Assembly (NCBI RefSeq): GCF_001975825.1
Contig: NZ_MTKN01000006.1
Coordinates: 124,001 to 188,000, forward strand
Direction of reading: 5' to 3'
Source of the DNA: [Flexibacter] sp. ATCC 35208
GTDB taxonomy: Bacteria > Bacteroidota > Bacteroidia > Chitinophagales > Chitinophagaceae
DNA: 64,000 bases
Below are positions 17,010-26,560 of this stretch, piece by piece; position 1 is the first letter of the stretch; every line of letters begins with the position of its first letter. Made by a program: the position numbers and the translations under genes. The notes below the pieces were generated by a model, which ran no database searches, was not told the origin of the DNA, and worked only from the letters and a program-made list of their open reading frames with translations.

Positions 17010-19730
17010 TCAATAGCCTGTAGTAACACCTTTTTCCGAAAAAGGTATACCCGTCTTCATCCACCGGGGTGCTGCAGCGCCTTTTAAATAGTGATCATAA
17101 AATTGTGTAATGCGGGAGGTATAATCCTGCTGGTCAACCAGATCATAAAGTTCATGACTGCCCCTGTCGTATTGTAAAAGCCATACCGGTTTGTTTAGCC
17201 TGCGTAAAATCGTAAATAGTTCAATCGCCTGGTTGAAAGGAACGGCATAATCAGACTTACAGTGAAACATCAAAACCGGTGTAGTTACATCTTTAACGTG
17301 GTAAACTGCTGAGTTATCCAAAAAAGCTTCAGGGTTGCTAAACATCGTAGTGCCCAACCGCCTTTCGGAAATTCCCAAACGACTACCGTTGTCTATTCCT
17401 CCAAGTGAAAGAGAGGCACTGATAAAATCGGAAACACCAGCGCCAGAAAGTGCACAGGCAAACCTGTTACTATGGGTAACTATATAGTTGGTAATAAACC
17501 CGCCAAGACTATGACCGTTGATGCCAATTCTGGTACTGTCTACGTAAGGCAGGCCAGCAAGATAATTAGCTCCGCCCTCCACAGCTGCCAGGCCACTGGC
17601 AGCGTACCGGCCGCCTGTAAAATGGATGTCCGGCGTTAAAACAAGGTAGCCGCGGCTCACAAACCATGCAATATCAATAGAACCCATACATAGTCTGGCC
17701 TGTAAGAACTGATTGAGCCTGTGTGCGAAATGCTGGTAATAGTAGATAATTACCGGATATTTTTTGCCCGCCTCAAAATTTTCCGGCTTATAAAGGATCC
17801 CATGTGTTGGGATCCCATCCAGTTGGGAGTATGCTACCCGTTCAGTCGTGTACCAGTTGTATGCAGCCTGCGGTTGGACGTTGGTAATACGGGTGAAACT
17901 ACGTAGATCAGTACTTAGAAAATAGTTCGGTGCATCAGTTGATGAACTGGACTTTACTATCCATAGATTCGCGTCTTCGGCTTTCAATGGTTCTACACCA
18001 CAATCAAAGCAGGGTGCATTCGGGGGAAGCAATCGTTCATAACTTAGATACATATTCCTTGGTGCCATATAAATTGGTATAGGATTTAATGGTCGGGAAG
18101 CTTGTCCCAGAAAAAATCCATTGTCGCAATTTTTTTTATCAAAGGCTGCCAATAAAAGGGTGTCCTTATGAAAAGATTGTATCACCCCATCCTTTCGGCC
18201 AAGGACTTCAAAAATAATATTATGTTTTTTGCCATATCCATTCGTTATGCAAACGGGCTGTCTGCCCCTCAAATCCAGCAGCCAGACATCGCGTTCGTCG
18301 TATACCAACGCGCTGCTACCATCCGGCATCCAACCTGCAAAAGGCTCACAGGTGCTGGGTTTTCTTGCCGGCGCGTTTCTTTCAAAGAGAAGATCAGGAA
18401 GATCAAACTGGTTGACAGGCAGCTTTGCTGTTAAGCAGATCGCCTTTCGGGTCCTGGTATCCAGGCTCCAGTAATTGCTTTGCCTGCCCGTGGAATTGAA
18501 ATACAACAGGCTGTTACCATCGGGCGAAAAATGAAAATCACAAAATCCATCAATAGGTAGCAATGACTGCTCGCCGGTACTGAGCGATGTTAGATAATAT
18601 TTTAGTACCTGGGCCCCTGAAAATTCATCTTCCCAGAACCGGTCACCTGTATTGGTCTTGGTAATGATATAATCACCCGTAGACATATAAGGATACGTGC
18701 ACAATACAATACTATCGGATTCCAGTTGAATAAGCTTGTTGCTTCCGGCTGCCACGACGGCGCTGAACTGACGCGGGGATTTATTTTTAAGCTGGGTAGA
18801 TTGCATTACCAGATCATGATATGTCCACACGTCAACCTGCGCAATAGTATCACTAACAGCTAAGGCCCGTTTTTCAATCGCGAAATTAATATACTTCCCG
18901 CTGGGAGTGAATCCTGGTTGGGTGGCGGATAGTCTAAATCCTTTTGGAAAGGATGCACTGGACTCATCAACCGCCACTTGTGCATCGGGCATACCATCCA
19001 CATAATACCAAATCACATTTTTCTTAATGCCTGTGCTATCGACACTGGTCATAAATGTAAGCTGATTACCAGTACGAGAAGCTGATGTATTTTGCAGCTG
19101 ATGGTTTAAGAAAGCCTCGTTCTGCCATACCATTTTACTTTTTTTGGATGCTATATCAAACTTTTGAAGCGTTGTAGTTTTATCATCACCCCATTTGGTT
19201 TGAGTTTTTATAAGCAATACAGCTCCTGCTCCTTCGAACGAACAGTCCGTTACATTATTTATTTTATATGAGTCTTTTTTTAAGTAGTCGGTTATTATTA
19301 ATTGATGGTTTTCATCCTGGTAGGTGATCCATTCCCCTTGTTTACCAGTTGACCAGTGAAATAATTTCCCTATCGCAACTGTCGATTTCATCCAGCTATC
19401 ACAATTAAAGGATAACACTGTATCGCCAATGGTAAATAGTAACTGGTTGTCCGACTTAGAAAAGAAAGCGGGCGTAGCGGCTTTAAAACTAACTACCGAA
19501 GAATCTGACAGTCGTTGTATCACCATTGTGTCAGATCCGATGGCCTCCTTGGTTTTCAAATAACAAAAAAAACGACCATCGCGACTGATCAATTGTCCAC
19601 CATATCCACCCAGCGTTTGCCAGTTCTGGATAGCAGAAAAGTCCAGGGCAGGCTTTTGTTGTTGAGCGAGGGCAGTATAAACAGCAGTCGTTAAAAGAAA
19701 CAATGTTAAAAAAAAGATCTTTAAGTACAT
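17010..19730 (-). CDS. Exported S9-family (prolyl oligopeptidase-type) serine peptidase
   Basis: A 906-residue protein with a signal peptide (MYLKIFFLTLFLLTTAVYTALA). A long beta-propeller region (about 40-640) has repeated short blocks such as DVWLLDLRGRQPVC. The alpha/beta-hydrolase domain has the nucleophile elbow GHSLGG (Ser at about residue 741), an Asp in FHCKSDYAVPF and a His in YDRGSHELYD. A DFGVEP-type motif region contains two cysteines (CFDCG). It should trim peptides in the periplasm. It lies next to, and on the same strand as, the thioredoxin-fold protein 19796-21148, which may be the first gene of the same unit. Confidence 0.88.
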   Translation of the reverse strand: MYLKIFFLTLFLLTTAVYTALAQQQKPALDFSAIQNWQTLGGYGGQLISRDGRFFCYLKTKEAIGSDTMVIQRLSDSSVVSFKAATPAFFSKSDNQLLFTIGDTVLSFNCDSWMKSTVAIGKLFHWSTGKQGEWITYQDENHQLIITDYLKKDSYKINNVTDCSFEGAGAVLLIKTQTKWGDDKTTTLQKFDIASKKSKMVWQNEAFLNHQLQNTSASRTGNQLTFMTSVDSTGIKKNVIWYYVDGMPDAQVAVDESSASFPKGFRLSATQPGFTPSGKYINFAIEKRALAVSDTIAQVDVWTYHDLVMQSTQLKNKSPRQFSAVVAAGSNKLIQLESDSIVLCTYPYMSTGDYIITKTNTGDRFWEDEFSGAQVLKYYLTSLSTGEQSLLPIDGFCDFHFSPDGNSLLYFNSTGRQSNYWSLDTRTRKAICLTAKLPVNQFDLPDLLFERNAPARKPSTCEPFAGWMPDGSSALVYDERDVWLLDLRGRQPVCITNGYGKKHNIIFEVLGRKDGVIQSFHKDTLLLAAFDKKNCDNGFFLGQASRPLNPIPIYMAPRNMYLSYERLLPPNAPCFDCGVEPLKAEDANLWIVKSSSSTDAPNYFLSTDLRSFTRITNVQPQAAYNWYTTERVAYSQLDGIPTHGILYKPENFEAGKKYPVIIYYYQHFAHRLNQFLQARLCMGSIDIAWFVSRGYLVLTPDIHFTGGRYAASGLAAVEGGANYLAGLPYVDSTRIGINGHSLGGFITNYIVTHSNRFACALSGAGVSDFISASLSLGGIDNGSRLGISERRLGTTMFSNPEAFLDNSAVYHVKDVTTPVLMFHCKSDYAVPFNQAIELFTILRRLNKPVWLLQYDRGSHELYDLVDQQDYTSRITQFYDHYLKGAAAPRWMKTGIPFSEKGVTTGY

Positions 19731-19795
19731 TTTGAAGGGCAGTTAAGATGTCAGGCGAGACATTCATCAGGGTGTAACAATATAAAAAAATATTT

Positions 19796-21148
19796 TTACA
19801 TCGACATCTTCCTGATCGTTTCCTCGCAATTTTTTATTTCGGTTTTGTCTTGTAATTCAAGTGCATATTGCAGCGCTTCACGTTCCCATTTAAGTGCCTG
19901 TTCCTTATTGCCGGCCTTGAACAGCAGATTGGCATAGGTATCTCTGGTAGCATAAGCCCAGTACAATCCAAACGAGGCGCTTCTTCTGACAACTCCCGGC
20001 ATTTGTTGCAGGGCAAATTGTAAAGATTGCCGGCTTGCATCTGTCATGAATACCCGGTCCCAGGCAAACCAATTCAAAGTCATATCCCTGGCCATCAACG
20101 TTGTTTCGTTTGGATGCACATACAGGCTGCGGTAAATATCCAGAGACGAAAGACCATATTTATTAATAATAGCCAGGAAGGTACTGTCATAAGAGGGCCA
20201 AATGCGCTTATACTGGTACCACCTTAATTTTGCTGCCAGTATTCCTCTGTCTGCATAGGTGGAATTATAACGGGTGGAAATAGTCTGATAAAGGTTGGCC
20301 CAGTCCGGTGCCACATCCGTTTGGCTGGCTACGGTTAGGGCAGGGCCAGTGTACTCTTTTTTAATAACTCTATCTGCAACAGCAGCAGAAAAGCCTTTTT
20401 GTCCCATGATCTTATCCACTTTGCTGCCATTGGGATAGAATAACCTGAAAAAAGCGTTGCTACCTGATTGAATATGGGAGGCCAAATAATTCAGATGAGC
20501 TTTATCATAAAGCTGTGATGTGGGAAGCTTCTTTAAGACTTTTTCATACTGTTCGGTCAGGCTGTCTGCCAATGAGGAGTCGTTTAGTGCCCTGGCAATA
20601 TTGATAACATAAGGCATTTTCTTTACATTCAACTTACCACTTCTAAAAACCTTTACCAACATATCGTATTCTTTGTATTCATCTTTATAGCTAAGCCCGG
20701 GTGTAGTGGCATGAGATGCCAATGCAATAAGAGAGTCGGGACTTTTAAACCCGATTTCTTTTAGAACAATTTCACCGTTGGGATTGAAAAATAAAAATGT
20801 GGGATAGGCTGAAATTTTATAGGCCTTATCGATCTCCCGGGCATCATTGTACCATTGTTTGACAATATCATTGTCACCTGGTGTAATATCCATCTGTACT
20901 TTGACCGATATATAGCCTGAGTCAAAAAAGGCCGCTACTTTTTTATCGGTGTACACGTCTTTATCCATTGCCTTACAGGGACCACACCAGGTAGCATAGC
21001 AATCAACGAAAATGTATTTATTTTCTTTCTTTGCTTTTTCCTGAATTTGCTTCCAGCTTAGGTAATTTAAAAACCGAATTCCTCCCGTATCGGTATTGCC
21101 AAAGGTAAATAATGGAAAAATGAACAGAATAACGATGGACAATCTCAT
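19796..21148 (-). CDS. Exported thioredoxin-fold protein with helical C-terminal extension
   Basis: A 450-residue protein with a signal peptide (MRLSIVILFIFPLFTFGN). An N-terminal thioredoxin domain carries ATWCGPCKAMDKDVY (Cys55-Gly-Pro-Cys58) and the cis-Pro segment KISAYPTFLFFNPNG. About 280 residues of helical sequence follow, reading like TPR-type repeats near the end (ANLLFKAGNKEQALKWEREA). This architecture is common in Bacteroidota as a periplasmic thiol reductase. It precedes the S9 peptidase on the same strand with a gap of 65 bases. Confidence 0.85.
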   Translation of the reverse strand: MRLSIVILFIFPLFTFGNTDTGGIRFLNYLSWKQIQEKAKKENKYIFVDCYATWCGPCKAMDKDVYTDKKVAAFFDSGYISVKVQMDITPGDNDIVKQWYNDAREIDKAYKISAYPTFLFFNPNGEIVLKEIGFKSPDSLIALASHATTPGLSYKDEYKEYDMLVKVFRSGKLNVKKMPYVINIARALNDSSLADSLTEQYEKVLKKLPTSQLYDKAHLNYLASHIQSGSNAFFRLFYPNGSKVDKIMGQKGFSAAVADRVIKKEYTGPALTVASQTDVAPDWANLYQTISTRYNSTYADRGILAAKLRWYQYKRIWPSYDSTFLAIINKYGLSSLDIYRSLYVHPNETTLMARDMTLNWFAWDRVFMTDASRQSLQFALQQMPGVVRRSASFGLYWAYATRDTYANLLFKAGNKEQALKWEREALQYALELQDKTEIKNCEETIRKMSM

Positions 21149-21708
21149 GACAAAATTGAGTTATGCTTCTTTTTAATTATGAAAGCCAATCAGAGCCTTT
21201 GTTTGCAAACAGTACCGTTTTGGCAAACAAGACAATCCCACCAAATGCGAGGTTCGCTGAAAAGACATTCACATTGACAAAGAGATAACGCAGTTCTTAT
21301 GTGGATGTACTAGTGTCGTAAATTTATCTATAAGACTTTTTTGTAAGTTCCTGTAAGTCAGTTTATTGTTCCATTGTTGAAAAAAGAAGCCTGTCGCAAT
21401 TGATGAAGGAAATCCCATTTTATGAATAACACTATGGAAGTAATGTTGCAGGTAGACGAATTCTGGCGTATAGCCCCGGCCAACCATACCGTCAACCAGC
21501 TTTTTCTGAAAATGGATAACCATTCCTCTTGCTTTATCCTCCGTTTTGACTGGCCCAGCATCCCCGTAATAGACAAGAATTGCCCACTAGTAAATAATAG
21601 GGTATATCGTACAGGAAATTTGATTGTAACTGTTTATAGGAATAGATAATGCCATAAAAATCCTCACATGGGAAAAGGTTCCCTGAAAGTATACCAGTAT
21701 CACTGATA
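21149..21708 (-). other. Intergenic region, possibly a decayed gene on the minus strand
   Basis: Minus-strand frames overlap here. The best one reads, after an in-frame stop near 21590, WAILVYYGDAG then GMVIHFQKKLVDGM and YTPEFVYLQHYF to a stop at about 21269. Its start is missing and the sequence resembles no family I know. It may be the tail of a broken gene. No RNA gene or repeat was seen. Confidence 0.3.
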
Positions 21709-22830
21709 TTGGGAACAGACAGCCTTTTAGATAAGGTTGAAATGGTAATGTGTGTTTTAAATAAGGTATTCATGGAATCAGCGTTGAATCAATTTGAACT
21801 CAGTTATGAGGTGATGGAAAAAGAGGGTGATTACAGTAATGCTCTTTGCTGGAGGACAATGTACAATCACTATTATTTGTTCCTGGCCGATGCATTTTCC
21901 AAACTGGTAACCTTGGATCTTAACCTGTTAAAGCCAGGACCGGTTTTACGCGGGCCTTTTTTTATTCCCCGAATTTCGCTGAAGGATGAAACTGGAACAG
22001 ACCTGATCACAACACAGCTATTACCTACACAGCAGGAAGGTGAAGGCAGCCAGATGGATGTGTATTTTATATTTCCGAAAGGCATAGCCGATTTTGAAAA
22101 AAGAATAGGGAAGTACCTCCCTGGCCTGCACCGTTATACAAAGGGGCCTGCAACTGCATACCAAAACCGCTTACAACTGAATAATAAGGCGGACCTGATA
22201 GCATTTGAACCTTTTGAGCGGTTTGCTCAACGCTATTCCCAATCAGGATTTGGAGTGCCACTTTATAATGTAGAGATTACAGCTAAAAGGATAACAGACG
22301 CCCGTGACTGGCGTGGGGACCAACAGCAGTCGTTAACAAAAGTAGTATACCATTTTCACCTGTTGGGCAATGCTTTCAGGGAAATAGAGACCATCAATCT
22401 GGAACAGGTAAACCGAAGTATGGCACAGCAAAAAGGCTATCAGCAGTATTTTTCTTCCGTCGAAATAACCAGAAATGCAATTCAATTTAAAAAGCTGGCT
22501 TTCATTCGCAACGTGACAAAGGAAAATCCACTCGAAAGGGATAAAAAGGGAATCTACTTACATGTTTACCTGGGCATTCCATTCAAGGAGTTTAAGATCA
22601 AACTACCCAATTACAGGGATACCGGATTTAATTGGGGGTATTTCCCGATTGCGATGTATAGTGAGGATATGCGCAGTATTATAAAGTTGGACAGCGGTAT
22701 GGTGATACCGCGTCTGGTGGAAAATGAAATGGTGGATACCGTTGTAAAAAAACGGACGAAAAGTTCGATAAGTACCAGTAATAGGCCAGCTCCAACATCT
22801 AGTAATAAGAAAAGAGGGATAGGTAAATAA
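21709..22830 (+). CDS. Hypothetical soluble protein (up to 373 aa)
   Basis: The frame is open from 21709, but the start may be the Met at 21772 (MESALNQFELSYEVMEKEGD), giving about 352 residues. No signal peptide or membrane segment. Moderately charged globular sequence with a distinctive block PGPVLRGPFFIPRISLKDETG and a basic Ser/Thr/Lys-rich tail (STSNRPAPTSSNKKRGIGK). No family recognised. The neighbourhood suggests an accessory gene: it lies between a possible broken gene and the RadC/HTH region. Confidence 0.6.
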   Translation: MGTDSLLDKVEMVMCVLNKVFMESALNQFELSYEVMEKEGDYSNALCWRTMYNHYYLFLADAFSKLVTLDLNLLKPGPVLRGPFFIPRISLKDETGTDLITTQLLPTQQEGEGSQMDVYFIFPKGIADFEKRIGKYLPGLHRYTKGPATAYQNRLQLNNKADLIAFEPFERFAQRYSQSGFGVPLYNVEITAKRITDARDWRGDQQQSLTKVVYHFHLLGNAFREIETINLEQVNRSMAQQKGYQQYFSSVEITRNAIQFKKLAFIRNVTKENPLERDKKGIYLHVYLGIPFKEFKIKLPNYRDTGFNWGYFPIAMYSEDMRSIIKLDSGMVIPRLVENEMVDTVVKKRTKSSISTSNRPAPTSSNKKRGIGK

Positions 22831-23156
22831 TAGGCTTGGACTGGCCTGCCGTTGATATTTTAGCCCAGCAGCATTCATTGCAGATTAAGGATATTAAATC
22901 ATACATAAGGAAGACTGCCTTGAACAGGTAGCCTTCGTATTATAGCGGTAAATGAAAAGGTGGATCAGCTTTTCGGTAGTAATTCATTACCCTGATTGCT
23001 ATAAAAAAAGTATTTTAATTCCTATCTCCTAAAAACCGAGAGGCATTAAGGGTAATGCACCTGCAGTATTCACTTTATTGGCTGTTAAAAAACTCATAGC
23101 CCTGTAATTTGTTAGGCTCTAATAACCCAATACAATAATACATTAGTAAGTATCTC
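22831..23156. other. Intergenic region, nothing recognised
   Basis: 326 bases without a supportable gene. A short hairpin-like GACTGCCTTGAACAGGTAG segment near 22912 is seen but has no T-run. Confidence 0.3.
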
Positions 23157-23411
23157 TTAGTTTGGCATTTTTTTAATTGTTTTAATCTTATTTTCTTTTA
23201 TAAGCTTTGAGAACTTAGTTCTTTTGATTCCTACGGCATCCATAAAGGATTGAGCCGTTATGTAGGCCGCCGCATTTGTGGTCACTTTCCCTATATGTCC
23301 AGGAGTTTTTTCTTTTAACAATATTTCGATACTAGATAACCTATTGAATATTTCTTCCAGGCTTTTAACTGGTACAAGTATGAGTTGCTGCGTATTGTTT
23401 AGGTCAGACAT
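23157..23411 (-). CDS. Small helix-turn-helix protein of mobile-element type
   Basis: This 84-residue protein has a helical N-terminus (SLEEIFNRLSSIEILLKEK) followed by a winged-helix/HTH-like segment (ITAQSFMDAVGIKRTKFSKL). It resembles the short excisionase or HTH_17-like proteins carried by Bacteroidota integrative elements. It is divergent from the RadC/JAB gene across a region with a strong foldback. The C-terminus (KTIKKMPN) looks short for the family, so it may be truncated. Role in excision or regulation is inferred from size and context. Confidence 0.65.
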   Translation of the reverse strand: MSDLNNTQQLILVPVKSLEEIFNRLSSIEILLKEKTPGHIGKVTTNAAAYITAQSFMDAVGIKRTKFSKLIKENKIKTIKKMPN

Positions 23412-23570
23412 GTAACTGTGTTTAAGTAAATCTCTACACTTTTAATTACTCTATTTACCGCCTTTTCCCATATGGGAGTAATAAATGTATTGCTGGCATA
23501 CGATGGATATTAATTAATATATAGGCTATTAAAGTCTAAAAATTTTACTCACTAATTATTGCGCAAAGTT

Positions 23571-23680
23571 CGGTTTTGCCTGCGGCATTCACTACGGAGA
23601 TCGGCAATGAACACAGGGGCACTCGCACAAAAGCCCTCTTTAAATGCCGCGTCCTCCTAGTGAATGGCTGGGCAAAACCG
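23571..23680 (+). other. 110-bp interrupted foldback upstream of the RadC/JAB gene (structured RNA or ssDNA element)
   Basis: Nested complementary arms: CGGTTTTGCC (23571-23580) with GGCAAAACCG (23671-23680); CATTCACTA (23586-23594) with TAGTGAATG (23658-23666); GGAG (23596-23599) with CTCC (23654-23657); CGGCA (23602-23606) with TGCCG (23645-23649); GGGC (23617-23620) with GCCC (23633-23636). This makes one long stem with small internal loops. It ends 46 bases before the JAB gene start and is GC-rich against an AT-rich background. It could be a leader RNA or a recombination hairpin. Confidence 0.7.
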
Positions 23681-23726
23681 GGTAGTTCTCCATAATTAAT
23701 TTTTTAAAATTTTAAAATTTAAAGTT

Positions 23727-24227
23727 ATGGAAGAGTTACTGATAGAATCAACAAGATTGAAAGCTGCGGAAGTAGAATTGATTTATAAATCCAGGGTTAA
23801 AGTAGCTGATAGATTTGTAATTGCTAGTTCCAAAGATGCTTATAGATTACTAAGTGGTACCTGGAATAAAGATACAATTGAAATGCGGGAAGAATTGAAG
23901 GTTGTGTTTCTTAATAGAGCTGGTCATGTGTTAGGTATTATGACCAACTCGACGGGAGGAATTGATGCAACAACCGTAGAGATTAGACATATCTTTGCAG
24001 CAGCCCTGAAAGCACATGCCTGTAGTATAATAATCTCCCACAATCATCCATCGGGCGCCCTAAAGCCAAGCCGAGCAGATGATATGATGACGGAGGGTAT
24101 TAAGCAGGCAGGGGAGATACTTAATATTAAGCTACTGGATCATTTAATAGTTACCACTGACGGGTACTTTTCTTACGGTGATGAGGGGTTAATTTGGCCC
24201 CTTTTTTGTTCGTTTCACACTCAATAA
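23727..24227 (+). CDS. RadC-family JAB/MPN domain protein
   Basis: A 166-residue JAB domain protein. The metal-binding signature is complete: Glu55/Glu56 region (REELKVVFLN), then SHNHPSGALKPSRADD giving His105, His107, Ser109 and Asp118. The N-terminal HhH part of chromosomal RadC is absent, as is typical of the short RadC copies carried by integrative and plasmid elements. The activity is unproven for the family; the fold is that of JAMM metalloproteases. The upstream foldback and the divergent HTH gene suggest a mobile-element module. A role as deubiquitinase for the Ubl operon 22 kb away is not supported. Confidence 0.85.
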   Translation: MEELLIESTRLKAAEVELIYKSRVKVADRFVIASSKDAYRLLSGTWNKDTIEMREELKVVFLNRAGHVLGIMTNSTGGIDATTVEIRHIFAAALKAHACSIIISHNHPSGALKPSRADDMMTEGIKQAGEILNIKLLDHLIVTTDGYFSYGDEGLIWPLFCSFHTQ

Positions 24228-24300
24228 GTGTGATGATTTTTTTAGTGCCTGAAGTGTATAACCGTATTATTTTAGTACATTGAACATGTATGTCTTTTAA

Positions 24301-25128
24301 ATGTTTCTTTTGCAAAAACTTACTATGACCCCAGTACCATTTGCCGAGTGTATTATCCGGAGTTGCATTCACATGGTGAGCAGTAAACTTCCTGATCCCA
24401 AACCAATCCACATAGGATCTGGTGTCGTTATTCAGTATAAAGGAAGATTTTTCTTGTGCACTGTTGATCATTTTGCAGGTCATTCTGGGCTACAGGTGGG
24501 AATCGTTATGGCCAGTGAACCAGGGCGCGGGGCAGAGGTTTGTTATTATGATGGATTTTGTTATGTGGGCAAAATTCAGAACGAGGTCGAGGAGATGGAT
24601 CTGGAAGATTTACTATATTGTTTCGAGAATCCGGACAGAAGTGAGGAACGCATGGATATTGCTTTTAAGGAGATTGATTCGTTGGATGTCACCCAGGAAG
24701 AAAGGGTTTATACTTATCCCAATGGGGAGAAAATAACCATCAGTGCGGGATTAAAGTTTGTTGTAACCTTAGAAGAAAATCACGAAATAGATACTGATCA
24801 GGTGTGTGGCTTTTTTGGTAGGGTAAGGCCGGATGATAAAAATTATGGCGGGAAGCTTTATACAGAAGAACTCCTGCACTGGGGCCATACGATTGAATTA
24901 GTGAATGAATACAAAGTAAAAATTGATACAGGAGGCCCACTTAGGGACTTTAGCGCGTTTAAGGGATGTAGTGGTGGCCCTATCATGGATAGCCGGGGCC
25001 GGCTGGTTGGACTGGTTATGCATGGAGATGAGGACTTGTTAAGCCCTTTTGTGTATGGATTCAGGGCAGATACTTTATTAAAGTATATTGAATGGACTTA
25101 TTTTAAAGAGTTTCCTCAACCTGAATAG
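24301..25128 (+). CDS. Trypsin-like (S1-fold) serine protease, soluble
   Basis: A 275-residue protein without a signal peptide. The chymotrypsin-fold triad is readable: His57 in FFLCTVDHFAG after the strand GSGVVIQYKG, Asp119 in ERMDIAF, and Ser224 in FKGCSGGPIMD, followed by GRLVGLVMHG. An alternative start at Met9 (MTPVPFAEC) is possible. Because it lacks export signals it should act in the cytoplasm, where such proteases are often effectors of anti-phage systems. It is followed 208 bases later on the same strand by an HNH nuclease gene. The pairing is suggestive but not a system I can name. Confidence 0.8.
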   Translation: MFLLQKLTMTPVPFAECIIRSCIHMVSSKLPDPKPIHIGSGVVIQYKGRFFLCTVDHFAGHSGLQVGIVMASEPGRGAEVCYYDGFCYVGKIQNEVEEMDLEDLLYCFENPDRSEERMDIAFKEIDSLDVTQEERVYTYPNGEKITISAGLKFVVTLEENHEIDTDQVCGFFGRVRPDDKNYGGKLYTEELLHWGHTIELVNEYKVKIDTGGPLRDFSAFKGCSGGPIMDSRGRLVGLVMHGDEDLLSPFVYGFRADTLLKYIEWTYFKEFPQPE

Positions 25129-25336
25129 TTATCCAATGACCTGTCGTTTCGATGCTTTTGAATAGCAAAGCGCTGTTTTGGAACTTCGTCTACTTTAAAC
25201 AAATTCATTAGTATGATCATTTCATTTGCTGGTATTTCTCAGGGCTTATCCATTTGCTCATCTGATGACATTCTGCTTTAAATACATTTGCGATGTAAAA
25301 GACGGGTTATTTAGCTATTTACTTTAATTAAAACGG

Positions 25337-26290
25337 ATGTATAAAAACAAAGAGGTTCCTGATCCAATCAGCTTCTGGAAAAAATATAGCTTGCTGAATA
25401 GTTCGAAATTTTTTGAGAAGGGCAGCAAAGATGAGAAGACCTATTGCCGCTTTTGTAAGAAATCACCAGGTGAAACAACATTTAATGAGATTACCCATCT
25501 TCTTCCTGAACTGTTAGGAAGGAATCAAATTTATACTTCCCAGGAATGCGACAAGTGTAACCATGTTTTCAGTGATTATGAATCTCATCTGGCTACCTTT
25601 GTAAGACCTTTTTTAACCATGTTGGGAATCCAGGGGAAGCGGGGTGTCCCTATATTTCAATCAAGGTCTGATGGCCGGAATCAGGACCTGGTAACTAAAG
25701 TGCTTTATTCAGAAGGTAAACGAAGTGTCTTTGCGGGTAAAGATTCTGATGTGAAAATAGATTATGATAATCATCAATTAAGCATTCTGTTTCGTCATCC
25801 TCCCTTTGTACCATTAAAGATATATAAAGCCCTGGTTAAAATTGGTATGTCCTTAATGCCTGTTGAATTTGATGTTTATTGCAATCATATTTATAAATGG
25901 CTTTTATCTGCTGAAGATAATATTGACTTCATCAATTATGGATTCATGACTACACTTAACGGGGTTTACTGGCGGGAACCCGGCGCAGATTTGTATCAGG
26001 CTAACCATATATATACAAAAAAGGAAGCTTTCCCTGAATATACCCTTGTACTCAGGTTTGCTAATCAGGTATTTCAAATTTATTTGCCATTCACAGATTT
26101 ACGCAAGTCAGGTCACAAGCCACACTCTACGCTTATGATTGAGCTATTACCGGCAGTGGTTTATAACATTTTTAAAAGCAATCAGCAAACATATACGATA
26201 AAGCCCTTCGAGTTTGGAAGAGATTACAAGGTATTACAGAATAGAAGGCTTGATTTTTCCTTTGGAGGTATAGAATATCCTTTGCCATAA
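25337..26290 (+). CDS. HNH-family endonuclease
   Basis: This 317-residue protein has an N-terminal HNH module: Cys37-x-x-Cys40 (YCRFCKK), His54 in EITHLLPELLG, and Cys71-x-x-Cys74-Asn75 (ECDKCNHVF), so both zinc knuckles and the catalytic His are present. Residues 90-317 form an unrecognised domain with a few hydrophobic strands, which probably recognises a target or regulates activity. The protein is soluble. It lies after the trypsin-like protease gene and before a convergent 88-codon gene. HNH proteins of this size with a C-terminal partner domain are frequent in defence islands. Confidence 0.8.
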   Translation: MYKNKEVPDPISFWKKYSLLNSSKFFEKGSKDEKTYCRFCKKSPGETTFNEITHLLPELLGRNQIYTSQECDKCNHVFSDYESHLATFVRPFLTMLGIQGKRGVPIFQSRSDGRNQDLVTKVLYSEGKRSVFAGKDSDVKIDYDNHQLSILFRHPPFVPLKIYKALVKIGMSLMPVEFDVYCNHIYKWLLSAEDNIDFINYGFMTTLNGVYWREPGADLYQANHIYTKKEAFPEYTLVLRFANQVFQIYLPFTDLRKSGHKPHSTLMIELLPAVVYNIFKSNQQTYTIKPFEFGRDYKVLQNRRLDFSFGGIEYPLP

Positions 26291-26293
26291 TTA

Positions 26294-26560
26294 TTAAATA
26301 AGTTCTATACTAATTTCCTCCTTCGTGTATGGTGTATACTTTGCTTTTATCGTCACTTTATTTTCAGCCATATCGTTGTTGAAGGTGATTGTATTGCCAT
26401 TCAAATTGGGAATTATCTTGGTGATCCTGCTGTAGTCTGTTTCTCCAAACGTAGCACCCAGTATTTTTTTATAGGCCAGTTCATTCATTTCTAAACTGAC
26501 TCTGCCAGCTATCATCTCCAGTAAACAAAAGAAGTCCTGTGGGGTTATGTTATTTTTCAT
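26294..26560 (-). CDS. Hypothetical protein (88 aa)
   Basis: A small, charged, soluble protein with an N-terminal helix (ITPQDFFCLLEMIAGRVSLE) and strands toward the end (KVTIKAKYTPYTKEEISIEL). It ends three bases after the HNH gene stop, tail to tail. The family is not recognised. The AT-rich upstream region contains ATTTGATG-type spacing typical of real starts, and the residue composition is protein-like, so I think it is real. Confidence 0.5.
   Translation of the reverse strand: MKNNITPQDFFCLLEMIAGRVSLEMNELAYKKILGATFGETDYSRITKIIPNLNGNTITFNNDMAENKVTIKAKYTPYTKEEISIELI

Noticed and set aside
23727..24227. RadC/JAB protein as the deubiquitinase of the Ubl operon
   Set aside because: It is 21 kb away, has its own leader and belongs to the short RadC family of mobile elements; the operon has its own DUF6527 candidate.
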